Assembly (NCBI RefSeq): GCF_021648885.1
Contig: NZ_JAKJHZ010000009.1
Span: forward strand, 62,001 to 126,000
Direction: 5' to 3'
Source of the DNA: Nocardioides potassii
Lineage (GTDB): Bacteria; Actinomycetota; Actinomycetes; Propionibacteriales; Nocardioidaceae
DNA length: 64,000 nt
Part shown: piece after piece, positions 47,226-58,479 of the stretch
How the letters are laid out: each line of letters starts with the position of its first letter
How positions within the stretch are numbered: the stretch's first letter is position 1
Notes under the pieces: generated by a model
Database searches by the model: none
What the model was told of the DNA's origin: nothing
The model's input: only the letters and a program-made list of their open reading frames with translations
Translations under genes and position numbers: made by a program

Positions 47226-48404
47226 CAGGGCGGTGACCGCCGCCTCGGCCAGCACCCGCGCCGCGATCGGCGTGGCGGCCTCGTCGATGCGCAGGTTGCC
47301 CTGGTGCAGGTCGTACGTCGGCCCGCCGGGCGTGCGCGTGCCGAGGCGCGCCATCGCACCGGGGACGGAGTCGAGGTACCAGCCGAAGTCCTCGCCGCCG
47401 AGGCTCTGCGTCGTGGACACGTGGCCGTGCGGGCCGAGCACCCGCTCGAGGGCGGTGCCGAGCAGCTCGGTCGAGACCGCGTGGTTGACCACCGGGGGCA
47501 CGCCGCGCTGGTAGGTCACCTCGGCGGTGACGCTGTAGGGGGCGACGATGGCGGTGATCAGCTGCCGGATGAGGTGCTCCGCGTCCGCCCACGCGACCGC
47601 GTCGAGCATCCGGACCGTGCCGGCCGCGACCCCGCCGTGCGGGATCACGTTGGGAGCGGACCCGGCGCGCACCATCCCCCAGACCACGCTGACCCCGGCC
47701 CGCGGGTCGAGGCGACGGCTGAGGATGGCCGGGAGCTCGGTGATCACCTTGCCGAGCGCGAAGGTGAGGTCCTCGGTCAGGTGCGGGCGTGAGGTGTGGC
47801 CGCCCTTGCCGATGAGCCGCACGGTCAGGGAGTCGGCGGCACCCGTCAGAGGACCCTCCCGGAGACCGAGCCGGCCCACGTCGAGGCTGGGGTCGCAGTG
47901 CAGGCCGAAGACGTGCGAGACACCCTCGAGCGCCCCGCTCGAGATCAGGTGGAGCGCACCGCCCGGCATGACCTCCTCGGCCGGCTGGAACAGCAGCCGC
48001 ACCCGGCCCGGCAGCAGGCCACGGGTGGCGACCTCGGCGAGCGCGAGACCGGCCCCGACGAGCCCGGACGTGTGGACGTCGTGGCCGCAGGCGTGCGCGA
48101 CGCCGGGCACCGTGCTCTTCCACGGGTCCGAGATCAGGTCGTCGATGGGCAGCGCGTCGAGGTCGGCGCGCAGCGCCACCAGCGGGCCGTCGTGCCCGAT
48201 CTCGGCCAGCACTCCCCCGCCGTCGGGGCGCGTGATCGACCATCCGGCGGGCTCGAGCGCGCTCACCACCGCGTCGCTCGTGCGGCGCTCGGCCCAGCTC
48301 AGCTCGGGGTGGGCGTGCAGGTCGCGTCGCAAAGCAACGAGGTCGTCGGTGTGCTTGTCGACGACCTCGGTGATGACGGCTGTGGTGTGGGTTGATGACG
48401 GCAT
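47214..48404 (-). CDS. M20-family amidohydrolase (HipO/AmhX-like)
   Basis: A metal-dependent hydrolase of N-acyl amino acids or related amides, with 396 residues. The metal ligands are visible in HACGHDVHT, FQPAEE and the C-terminal GGEDFGWYL. The small dimerisation domain lies between (about 190-300, with GKGGHTSRPH). The exact substrate is unknown; hippurate- or N-acetyl-amino-acid-type amides are usual. It ends inside the convergent histidine kinase gene. Confidence 0.9.
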   Translation of the reverse strand: MPSSTHTTAVITEVVDKHTDDLVALRRDLHAHPELSWAERRTSDAVVSALEPAGWSITRPDGGGVLAEIGHDGPLVALRADLDALPIDDLISDPWKSTVPGVAHACGHDVHTSGLVGAGLALAEVATRGLLPGRVRLLFQPAEEVMPGGALHLISSGALEGVSHVFGLHCDPSLDVGRLGLREGPLTGAADSLTVRLIGKGGHTSRPHLTEDLTFALGKVITELPAILSRRLDPRAGVSVVWGMVRAGSAPNVIPHGGVAAGTVRMLDAVAWADAEHLIRQLITAIVAPYSVTAEVTYQRGVPPVVNHAVSTELLGTALERVLGPHGHVSTTQSLGGEDFGWYLDSVPGAMARLGTRTPGGPTYDLHQGNLRIDEAATPIAARVLAEAAVTALSAG

Positions 48405-48427
48405 GACCGACCCAGTCTAGGCGCTGC

Positions 48428-49442
48428 TCAACCGGCGTCACCGTCGTACGCCGCAAGCAGCCGGTCCGCGGCCAGGGGTGCGGGCAGCTCGCCCGCGAGC
48501 ACGGCGCGTCGTACGTCGTCGCGCACCGCGGCCACGCCAGGCGAGGTCCGCAGCCGCTGGGCGAGCTCGTCGCGCACGAGCGCCCAGGTGAACTCGAGCT
48601 GCTGCCCCGCCCGCTTGTGCGCGAGCCCGTCGGCACCGAGGTGCTCGCGGTGCTGCCCGACGCGCGACCAGACGTCGTCGATCCCGGTCCCGGTCAGCGC
48701 CGAGCAGGTGACGACGGGCGGTGCCCACTCCGCGTGGCCGCGGACCAGGCGCAGCGCCCCGGCGAGCTCGCGGGCGGCCACGCGCGCCTCCCCCTCGCGG
48801 TCGTCCCCTCCATGGCTGTCGGCCTTGTTGACCGCCACGACGTCGGCGATCTCGAGGATGCCCTTCTTGATGCCCTGCAGCTGGTCGCCGGTGCGGGCCA
48901 GGGTGAGGAACAGGAAGGTGTCGACCATCCCCGCGACCGTCACCTCGGACTGCCCGACGCCCACCGTCTCGACCAGCACGACGTCGTGGCCGGCCGCCTC
49001 GAGCACGAGCATCGCCTGGGTGGTGGCCCGGGCGACGCCGCCCAGGGTCCCCGCGGAGGGTGAGGGCCGGATGAAGGCGCGGGGGTCGACCGACAGCGAC
49101 GCCATCCGGGTCTTGTCGCCGAGCACCGACCCGCCGGTGCGCACCGACGAGGGGTCCACCGCCAGCACGCCGACGCGGTGGCCGGCGGCGGTGAGGCGGG
49201 TGCCCAGGGCCTCGATGAAGGTGGACTTCCCGACCCCCGGCACGCCCGAGATGCCGACCCGCGTGGCGGGCGGCAGGTCCGAGTCCGCCAGCTCGGTCAG
49301 CAGGTCGCGTGCCGCGGCCCGGTGCTCGGCCCGTGACGACTCGACGAGGGTGATCGCCCGGGCCACCGCCGCGCGCCGGCCCTCCCTGATGCCCTGCACC
49401 AGGGCGGGGACGTCAGGCTTCGAGGCTCGCTGCGCTCGCACC

Positions 49443-49450
<8 letters not shown>
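48428..49450 (-). CDS. meaB: Methylmalonyl-CoA mutase-associated GTPase
   Basis: A G-protein chaperone that protects and reloads the B12-dependent mutase. The 340-residue sequence shows the P-loop GVPGVGKST, the metal-binding DPSS region ([11 protein letters not shown]), [10 protein letters not shown] for switch function and the base-recognition VNKAD. Length matches MeaB/ArgK proteins. It starts 8 bases inside the 3' end of the mutase large-subunit gene, so mutA, mutB and meaB are one operon. Confidence 0.95.
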
Positions 49451-51637
<2,187 letters not shown>

Positions 51638-51641
<4 letters not shown>

Positions 51642-53482
51642 CGGTCCAGCTCCTCTCGCACGCGCCCCAGGAACGCGAGCGCATCGACCCCCATCGCGGC
51701 CCAGTCATCAACCGTGTCGTCGCCACCTTCTCCCAGGGTGACGGTCCGCTCCCCCGGCTTGCCCGCCAGGACGACGTACGACGCCCCTGCCGCGCGCAGC
51801 GCCGTGACGAGCTCGGCGCCCCACTCGGCGTAGGCCGCGTCGGTGCCGGCCAGGCAGACGACCCGCTGGCCGGCGTAGGCGTCGACCACGGCTTCCACCG
51901 AGTCGGTCGCGCCGGCGGCCTCGACCGCGACGCCACCGGCGGCGAGGAGGTTGGTGGCGAACGTGGCGCGCGCGGTGTGGGCGGCCACCGTGCCCATCGT
52001 GGCCAGGAAGACCGGCTGGTCCGCGGGCTGCGCGCGCATGTCGTCGAAGGCCCAGCCGTAGTGGTGGGAGTACCGGTGCGGCTTGCGCGGCCGCTCGGGC
52101 AGCGACTCGTCCAGGTGCGGAAACTCCGAGACGCCGGTCAACGGCCGCGACCGGTCGGCGACCTGTCCGTCACGAACGGCGGCGACCTCCTTGACGCGCG
52201 CCTTCACGGCGAGCCGCGCGGCGTCCGCCAGCGAACCGCCGTCGGCCTCGATGCGGCCGAGCTCGGCCCACCCGGCGATCGCGAGGTCGTCGGTCAGCTT
52301 CTCGACGGCGTAGGACCCGCCCGCGGGGTCGGTGACGGAGGCGACGTGCGACTCCTCGATCAGGAGCGACGAGGTGTTGCGCGCGATCCGGCGCCCGAAC
52401 GCGTCGGGCAGCCCGAGGGGCTCGTCGAACGGGACCACGGTGACCGCGTCCGCTCCCCCGACACCTGCGGCGAACGCCGCCACCGTGCCGCGCAGCATGT
52501 TGACCCAGGGGTCGCGGCGGCTGGTCATCGGGCGACTGGTGACGGCGTGGAGCGCCATCTCGCCGGTGCCGCCGGATGCCTCCAGAACCCGCGCCCACAG
52601 CCGACGGGCCGCTCGCATCTTTGCGATAGTGGGGAACTGCTCGTCGGTCGCGGCGAGGCGGAACTCGATGAGCCGTGCCGACTGGTCGACGGTGAAGCCC
52701 TCGTCGGCCAGGAGCCGGAGGTACGACGCGCCGGTGGCGATCGCCCAGCCCAGCTCCTGCGCGTCGCTCGCGCCCTGGTCGTGCAGGGCAGTCCCGTCCA
52801 CCAGCAGGGCGCGCACCCCGAGCTGGAAGCCGCGGCGCACGACCGGGCCGAACAGCTCGCGGGCCGACACCTCGTCGTCGCGGACCCGGTAGGACAGCAT
52901 CTCGAGGGTCTGGAGGTCGAAGGACAGGTTCGTGCCCGGGTGGAGCGCCCCCTCGACGCCCTCGAGGAATTCGGCGAACCCCTCGACCTGCTCGGTCGAG
53001 GCCCGGTCCAGCACCACGGGCGCGAGGTCGAGCAGGACACCGTCCAGCACCGCGTTCCAGTCGGGGGAGTCGTGGCCGTCGAGGTGCAGCGCCAGCGACG
53101 TCGCGCCGTTCTCGAGGTCCTGGAGGGCCGCCTCGTTGGCCTGCTTCTCGTCGACGACCTCGAGCTGCGTACGCACGTCCCAGGCGCCGGTGCGCTGCGG
53201 ACGGCCACTCGTGACGAGGCCGTCGAGGTCGGCGGGCTGGCCGATCGGCGCGACCTCGATGCCGTCCAGGGTGGTGCGAGTGAGGGCGGACCAGACGTCG
53301 GAGTCGGGAGCGTCCTTACCGAGGCGGCGCGCCTTGCGCAGCACGGCCGCGGTCGCCGCCTCCCAGGCCGCGACGTCGTACGTGTCGCGCTCGCCGACCA
53401 GCCGCAGCGATCCCTCGGCCGGCTGCAGGTCCGTGGGCTCGTCCAGGCCGCCGTCGACAGGGCCGGCATCGCGGTCGGTCAT
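51638..53482 (-). CDS. mutA: Methylmalonyl-CoA mutase small subunit
   Basis: The structural partner of MutB, with 614 residues. It keeps the barrel-like N-terminal domain but its C-terminal domain lacks the DxHxxG cobalamin motif (the corresponding segment reads [15 protein letters not shown]), as in all MutA-type subunits. The start ATG at 53482 is supported by a TATTGT hexamer ending 6 bases before it. First gene of the mutA-mutB-meaB operon. Confidence 0.95.
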
Positions 53483-53488
53483 GTCCGC

Positions 53489-53494
53489 ACAATA
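53489..53494 (-). promoter_or_regulatory. -10 hexamer of the mutAB-meaB operon, leaderless configuration
   Basis: On the minus strand TATTGT ends 6 bases before the ATG at 53482. Confidence 0.5.
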
Positions 53495-53575
53495 GGACGG
53501 TCGTCACGGAGGGCGACACCCTGACGACTGTGCGATGGGTCACCGTTTGGGGGTACCGATCCCCGTCTCGGCCAC

Positions 53576-53581
53576 TACGCT
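53576..53581 (+). promoter_or_regulatory. -10 hexamer of the DUF4328 gene, leaderless configuration
   Basis: TACGCT ends 6 bases before the ATG at 53588. Confidence 0.45.
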
Positions 53582-53587
53582 CCCGCC

Positions 53588-54370
53588 ATGTCACTCCAGG
53601 GGGAGGGTTGGTACGCCGACCCGCAGGACGGGCGCAGGCTCAGGTGGTGGGACGGCGAGCGGTGGACCGAGCACACCCACGCGCGGGAGGCCGCCGGCTC
53701 CGGCCGCTCCCACCCCCGCCTGGGCACGGGGTGGCGCGCGCTGGCCGTCGTCGTGCAGCTCGCGCTGCTCGGCTGCGTCGCGACGTCGGCCTTCGTCCTC
53801 TACACCGACCTGGCGATCCTCGACTTCGTCGAGGAGCTGGCCCTGCGTCCCGACGGCGTCGACGTCGAGGACGGCGTCCGCATCGACCGGCTGATGGCGC
53901 TCTCGCTCGTCGATGTCGGGGCCACGCTGCTCACCGGTGTCCTGTTCATCTCCTGGCACTACCAGCTGCACAACAGCTCGCGGATGGACCGCTCGGCGAT
54001 GCGCCACGGCACCGGCTGGACCATCGGCGGGTGGCTGGTGCCCGTCCTCAGCCTCTGGCGCCCGTTCCAGATGGTGACCGACGTCCGCCGCGGGCTCACC
54101 GGCGACGGGGCCGCGCGGCCGTGGCGGCTCCAGGGCTGGTGGTGGGGCTGCTTCGCGACGTCGCTGGCGATCGGCCAGGTCGCGTCGTACTTCTACAACC
54201 GCACCAACGCGATCCCCGAGGACGACTTCCCCGGATACGTCGACCTCATCGGCACTGCCGCGGCGTGGGAGCGCTGGTCGGCCGGGCTGTCGATGGTGGC
54301 CGCGATGCTCGCGATCGTGCTCGTCCGGCGGATGACGCGGCAGGCGGTCGCCGAGCCGGCAGCCGCCTGA
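53588..54370 (+). CDS. DUF2510-DUF4328 membrane protein
   Basis: A 260-residue membrane protein. The N-terminus has the small DUF2510 motif (GWYADPQDGRRLRWWDGE with tryptophans). The rest has the DUF4328 pattern: a first helix at about 50-72, two conserved polar loops (ISWHYQLHNSSRM, GWWLVPVLSLWRPFQ-like WLVPVLSLWRPFQM) and further helices at about 95-118, 165-190 and 220-245. Function is unknown; these proteins are common in actinobacteria. It is divergent from mutA. Confidence 0.85.
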   Translation: MSLQGEGWYADPQDGRRLRWWDGERWTEHTHAREAAGSGRSHPRLGTGWRALAVVVQLALLGCVATSAFVLYTDLAILDFVEELALRPDGVDVEDGVRIDRLMALSLVDVGATLLTGVLFISWHYQLHNSSRMDRSAMRHGTGWTIGGWLVPVLSLWRPFQMVTDVRRGLTGDGAARPWRLQGWWWGCFATSLAIGQVASYFYNRTNAIPEDDFPGYVDLIGTAAAWERWSAGLSMVAAMLAIVLVRRMTRQAVAEPAAA

Positions 54371-54384
54371 GCCGGTCGGCTGCC

Positions 54385-54894
54385 TCAGGGGTGCCGGAAG
54401 TCGATGACCAGGCGGCGGGGCGACTCGAGCCGGATGACGCGGTGGTCGGCGCGTCGACGCAGCGCCACGACGAGGCTGAACACGCCCTCGGAGTCGCCAC
54501 CGACGGCGAGGGCCTTCACGCAGGGGAACCCGGGACGGGCCAGCCGTGGCCCCTCGTACACCTCACCACCGTCGTCACGGTGGCCGGCGGCGAAGAGGTT
54601 GATCCACATCCCTGACCGACCCCGGATCGGAATCGGCTCGCCGCTGCCTTCGTAGCGAAATGTGCGGGAGTAGCGTGTGTTGTAGTCCGGGATCGGGCCG
54701 GTGAGGTCGATGACGACGCGGTCGAAGCCGTCGTGGACGGCGAAGCGCACGTCGCGCACCAGGGTGCGGCGACCGCCCTGGTCGAACGACGCCGAGGTGC
54801 CGTGGTCGAGCCAGTCAGGGCTCGCGCTCGCCGGGGCGCCCGGGACCAGGGTCGCGAGCAGCGCGACGACGACGGCCAGGACCTTCGCGCCCAT
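54385..54894 (-). CDS. Secreted AMIN-like domain protein
   Basis: An exported protein of 169 residues. A signal peptide (about 1-24, ending ASAS) is followed by a single beta-rich domain with the AMIN-like pattern: RDVRFAVHDGFDRVVIDLTG, RYEGSGEPI and a C-terminal RLVIDFRHP. Related domains bind cell-wall or surface polymers, so envelope binding is likely but unproven. It starts 10 bases after the sdhB stop codon on the same strand and so appears to be the last gene of the Sdh1 operon, an unexpected place for a secreted protein. Confidence 0.75.
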   Translation of the reverse strand: MGAKVLAVVVALLATLVPGAPASASPDWLDHGTSASFDQGGRRTLVRDVRFAVHDGFDRVVIDLTGPIPDYNTRYSRTFRYEGSGEPIPIRGRSGMWINLFAAGHRDDGGEVYEGPRLARPGFPCVKALAVGGDSEGVFSLVVALRRRADHRVIRLESPRRLVIDFRHP

Positions 54895-54904
54895 CACGAG
54901 CTCC

Positions 54905-55681
54905 TCACACCTCGGTGCGGCCGTTGGCGTCCTTGTTGCGGATCCCAATCTTGTTGCCGAGCCACACGAGCGGGTCGTACTTCTTGTCCACCACGCGCTC
55001 CTTCATCGGGATGATCGCGTTGTCGGTGATGTGGATGCCCTCGGGGCAGACCTCGGTGCAGCACTTGGTGATGTTGCAGAGGCCGAGGCCGGCGGCACCC
55101 TGGGCCAGCTCGCGCCGGTCGTGGGTGTCGAGCGGGTGCATGTCGAGCTCGGCGTAGCGAAGGAAGAAGCGCGGACCGGCGAAGGCCTCCTTGTTGTCCT
55201 CGTGGTCGCGCACGACGTGGCACACGTCCTGGCACAGGAAGCACTCGATGCACTTGCGGAACTCCTGGCCCCGCTCCACGTCGATCTGGGCCATCCGTCG
55301 CTTGCCGTCGGCGTCCCGCGGGCCGAGCTGCACGCCCGGCAGCTGTCGCGCCTTCCGGTAGTTGAAGGACACGTCCGTGACCAGGTCGCGGATCACCGGG
55401 AACGTCCGCATCGGCGTGACGGTGATCGTCTCGGTCGGCTCGAAGTCGGACAGCCGGGTCATGCAGAGCAGCCGCGGGCGCCCGTTGATCTCGGCGCTGC
55501 ACGAGCCGCACTTGCCGGCCTTGCAGTTCCACCGGATCGCGAGGTCGCCGGTCTGGGTCGCCTGGAGGCGGTGGAGCGCGTCGAGGACGACCTCGCCCTC
55601 CGACACCTCGACGGTGTAGTCCGCGAGCTCGCCGCCGCTCTCGTCGCCGCGCCACACGCGCATCTTCAGGTCGTATCCCAT
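54905..55681 (-). CDS. sdhB: Succinate dehydrogenase iron-sulfur subunit, Sdh1 type
   Basis: Passes electrons from the flavoprotein to the membrane subunit. In the 258 residues the [2Fe-2S] cluster cysteines are in CKAGKCGSC with a later LLCM. The [4Fe-4S] and [3Fe-4S] cysteines are in CIECFLCQDVC and CNITKCCTEVCPEG. Compared with the other complex in the window the sequence is clearly distinct. It follows the flavoprotein gene by one base and precedes the secreted AMIN-like gene. Confidence 0.94.
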   Translation of the reverse strand: MGYDLKMRVWRGDESGGELADYTVEVSEGEVVLDALHRLQATQTGDLAIRWNCKAGKCGSCSAEINGRPRLLCMTRLSDFEPTETITVTPMRTFPVIRDLVTDVSFNYRKARQLPGVQLGPRDADGKRRMAQIDVERGQEFRKCIECFLCQDVCHVVRDHEDNKEAFAGPRFFLRYAELDMHPLDTHDRRELAQGAAGLGLCNITKCCTEVCPEGIHITDNAIIPMKERVVDKKYDPLVWLGNKIGIRNKDANGRTEV

Positions 55682-55682
55682 G

Positions 55683-57551
55683 TCAGGCCCCCTCGAAGTA
55701 CTTCTTGAGCTCGGCTGGCATCTCCGGCAACGGCTGCTCCTGGAGCGTGACGCCGGTGCCGTGCTCGTCGAGGCGTACGACGAGGTTCCTGGTGCCCCAC
55801 TCGGGGCTGGTCTTCGGGAAGTCGTCGCGCGTGTGACCGCCGCGCGACTCCTGCCGCGCGAGCGCCGCCTTCGCGATCGACTCCGACACCAGGAGCATGT
55901 TGCGCAGGTCGAGGGCGAGGTGCCAGCCGGGGTTGTACTGCCGGTGGCCCTCGACGGTCATCCCCTTCGCGCGCTCCTTCAGCTCCTCGATGCGCACGAG
56001 TGCGTCCTCGAGCTCGCTCGCCGTGCGGATGATGCCGACGAGGTCGTTCATCGCCTGCTGGAGCTCCTGCTGGATCGTGTAGGGGTTGTCGCCCCCCTCC
56101 GCCTGGAAGGGCGCCAGCGCCGACCACCCGCCGGCCCGCACGGACTCCTCGGAGACCGCGGGCCGCTGCGCCAGCCCGGCGACGTACGCCGCTGCGGACT
56201 CACCGGCGCGGCGGCCGAAGACCAGCAGGTCCGAGAGGCTGTTGCCGCCGAGCCGGTTGGACCCGTGCATGCCGCCCGAGCACTCACCGACGGCGTAGAG
56301 CCCGGTGACCGAGCTCAGCTCGGTGTCGGGGTCGACCTCGATCCCGCCCATCACGTAGTGGCAGGTCGGGCCGATCTCCATCGGCTCCTGGGTGATGTCG
56401 ACGTCGGCCAGCTCCTTGAACTGGTGGTACATCGAGGGCAGCCGCTTGCGGATGAAGTCGGCGTCGCGGCGCGAGGCGATGTCGAGGTAGATGCCGCCGT
56501 GCGGTGAGCCGCGGCCGGCCTTGATCTCGGAGTTGATCGCGCGGGCGACCTCGTCCCTCGGCAGCAGCTCCGGCGGCCTCCGGTTGTTCTTCTTGTCCTC
56601 GTACCAGGCGTCGGCCTCCTCGACCGTGTCGGCCGTCTCCGCCTTGAAGAACTCGGGGATGTAGTCGAACATGAACCGCTCGCCCTCGGAGTTCTTCAGG
56701 ACGCCGCCATCGCCGCGCACCGACTCCGTCACCAGCAGCCCCTTCACCGAGGGGGGCCAGACCATCCCCGTCGGGTGGAACTGCACGAACTCCATGTTGA
56801 TGAGCGAGGCCCCGGCGCGCAGCGCCAGCGCGTGGCCGTCCCCGGTGTACTCCCAGGAGTTGGAGGTCACCTTGAACGACTTGCCGATGCCCCCGGTCGC
56901 GAGGATCACGGCCGGCGACTCGATCGTCACGAAGCGGCCGGTCTCGCGCCAGTAGCCGAAGACGCCCGCGATGACGTCGGCACCGTCGGCGCCCGGGGAC
57001 TGCAGCAGCTCGGTGACCGTGCACTCCATGAAGACGTCGATGCCGATCTGCACCGCCCGCTGCTGGAGCGTGCGGATCATCTCCAGGCCGGTGCGGTCGC
57101 CGACGTGGGCGAGGCGCGCGTACTTGTGGCCGCCGAAGTCGCGCTGGCTGATCAGCCCGTCCTCGGTGCGGTCGAAGAGGGCGCCCCAGTCCTCGAGCTC
57201 CATGACGCGCTCGGGAGCCTCCTGGGCGTGGAGCTGGGCCATCCGCCAGTGGTTGAGCATCTTGCCGCCGCGCATGGTGTCGCGGAAGTGGACCTCCCAG
57301 TTGTCCTCCGGCCACCGGTTGCCCATCGCGGCGGCGATCCCGCCCTCGGCCATCACCGTGTGCGCCTTGCCCAGCAGCGACTTGCAGACGATCGCGGTGC
57401 TGGCGCCCGCCTCGTGCGCGGCGATCGCAGCGCGGAGGCCCGCACCGCCGGCGCCGACCACCACGACGTCGTACTGGTGCCGCTCGATGCCGCCCTCGGC
57501 GTAGTAGGACATCTCGTTGCCCGTCATCGGGTGACGGCTGCTCTCGCTCAT
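55683..57551 (-). CDS. sdhA: Succinate dehydrogenase flavoprotein subunit, Sdh1 type
   Basis: Oxidises succinate to fumarate. The 622-residue protein has the FAD Rossmann motif VVGAGGAGLRAA and a covalent-FAD histidine, His64, in GKAHTVMAEGG. Substrate and catalytic regions include NMEFVQFHPTG and the active-site Arg region GRGSPHGG, and the capping and C-terminal helical domains are complete. Order in the operon is membrane subunit, flavoprotein, iron-sulfur subunit, as in mycobacterial Sdh1 (Rv0249c-Rv0247c). Confidence 0.94.
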   Translation of the reverse strand: MSESSRHPMTGNEMSYYAEGGIERHQYDVVVVGAGGAGLRAAIAAHEAGASTAIVCKSLLGKAHTVMAEGGIAAAMGNRWPEDNWEVHFRDTMRGGKMLNHWRMAQLHAQEAPERVMELEDWGALFDRTEDGLISQRDFGGHKYARLAHVGDRTGLEMIRTLQQRAVQIGIDVFMECTVTELLQSPGADGADVIAGVFGYWRETGRFVTIESPAVILATGGIGKSFKVTSNSWEYTGDGHALALRAGASLINMEFVQFHPTGMVWPPSVKGLLVTESVRGDGGVLKNSEGERFMFDYIPEFFKAETADTVEEADAWYEDKKNNRRPPELLPRDEVARAINSEIKAGRGSPHGGIYLDIASRRDADFIRKRLPSMYHQFKELADVDITQEPMEIGPTCHYVMGGIEVDPDTELSSVTGLYAVGECSGGMHGSNRLGGNSLSDLLVFGRRAGESAAAYVAGLAQRPAVSEESVRAGGWSALAPFQAEGGDNPYTIQQELQQAMNDLVGIIRTASELEDALVRIEELKERAKGMTVEGHRQYNPGWHLALDLRNMLLVSESIAKAALARQESRGGHTRDDFPKTSPEWGTRNLVVRLDEHGTGVTLQEQPLPEMPAELKKYFEGA

Positions 57552-58373
57552 CTAGAAGAACCTCACGTCCTGGATCGTGCCGGTGGCGAGCAGGAACACG
57601 TACAGGTCGACGATCGCGACCGAGAACAGCGAGTACCACGCCCACCGGCCGTGGCTGCCGTTGAGCCGCGAGACCCAGGTCCACAGCCGGTAGCGGACCG
57701 GGTGCTTCGAGAAGTGCCGCAGCCGGCCACCGACGATGTGGCGGCAGGAGTGGCACGAGAGCGTGTAGAGCCAGATGAGCACGACGTTGGCGATCATCAG
57801 CAGGGTGCCGAGGCCCATGTGGATCCCGCTGGTCTCCCCGTCGCCGACGGCGTACTCCGCCGGCATGGGCCGGAAGGCGAGCAGCACGTCGTAGGTCAGC
57901 ACCAGCCCGACGAGAACGGCGGCGTACCAGAACCAGCGGTGGACGTTCTGCAGGATGAGCGGGAACCGCGTCTCGCCGGAGTACGACGCGTGCGGCTCGG
58001 CCACCGCGCACGCCGGCGGGCTGAGCCAGAACGCCCGGTAGTAGGACTTGCGGTAGTAGTAGCAGGTCATCCGGAAGCCAAGCGGGAAGATCAGGATGAT
58101 CAGCGCCGCGGACAGCGGCCACCACCCGAACGGCTGGCCGAAGTCGGACGCACCCTCGACGCAGTCGCCCAGGCAGGGCGAGTAGAACGGCGAGAGGTAG
58201 GGCGAGGCGTAGTAGTCGCGGCCCATGAACGCGCGGCTGGTCGCGTAGACGACGAAGGCCGAGAAGACCACGAAGGTGGCCAGTGGCTGGAGCCACCACC
58301 GGTCCTCGCGGAGGGTGCGCGCGTCGATGCGTGCCCGGCCCGGACTGGTGACCCCGTGATCCGTCGTAGCCAT
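57552..58373 (-). CDS. sdhC: Succinate dehydrogenase membrane anchor, Sdh1 type
   Basis: A 273-residue membrane subunit with about five helices (31-50, 85-104, 145-167, 188-206 and 243-265), the same length as the mycobacterial Sdh1 anchor Rv0249c. It carries the compact metal-ligand-like segment Cys207-His208-Ser-Cys210-Arg-His212 at the end of helix four, plus Cys67 and Cys71. Mycobacterial Sdh1 anchors are reported to hold a membrane-embedded Rieske-type iron-sulfur cluster instead of haem, and this motif is a good candidate for such a site here (inference). One base separates it from the flavoprotein gene. Divergent from the second complex, with 106 bases between the starts. Confidence 0.9.
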   Translation of the reverse strand: MATTDHGVTSPGRARIDARTLREDRWWLQPLATFVVFSAFVVYATSRAFMGRDYYASPYLSPFYSPCLGDCVEGASDFGQPFGWWPLSAALIILIFPLGFRMTCYYYRKSYYRAFWLSPPACAVAEPHASYSGETRFPLILQNVHRWFWYAAVLVGLVLTYDVLLAFRPMPAEYAVGDGETSGIHMGLGTLLMIANVVLIWLYTLSCHSCRHIVGGRLRHFSKHPVRYRLWTWVSRLNGSHGRWAWYSLFSVAIVDLYVFLLATGTIQDVRFF

Positions 58374-58380
58374 GCCTGAC

Positions 58381-58396
58381 TATGACCTGTGTCACA
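58381..58396. promoter_or_regulatory. Crp/GlxR-like binding site between the two SDH operons
   Basis: TATGA-N6-TCACA differs from the classical TGTGA-N6-TCACA at one base. It overlaps the probable -10 region of the Sdh1 operon and lies about 72 bases upstream of the -10 of the other operon, so one bound protein could repress the first and activate the second. Confidence 0.5.
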
Positions 58397-58467
58397 CGCG
58401 AGCGGAAGGCAACGCGCCAACGAAAACGTCACACGCCCTCGGCGCGTCGCGCTCGCGGAGCGCGCGA

Positions 58468-58473
58468 TACCGT
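58468..58473 (+). promoter_or_regulatory. -10 hexamer of the second SDH operon, leaderless configuration
   Basis: TACCGT ends 6 bases before the GTG at 58480 and decides that start rather than the in-frame ATG at 58372. Confidence 0.5.
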
Positions 58474-58479
58474 GCAGGT

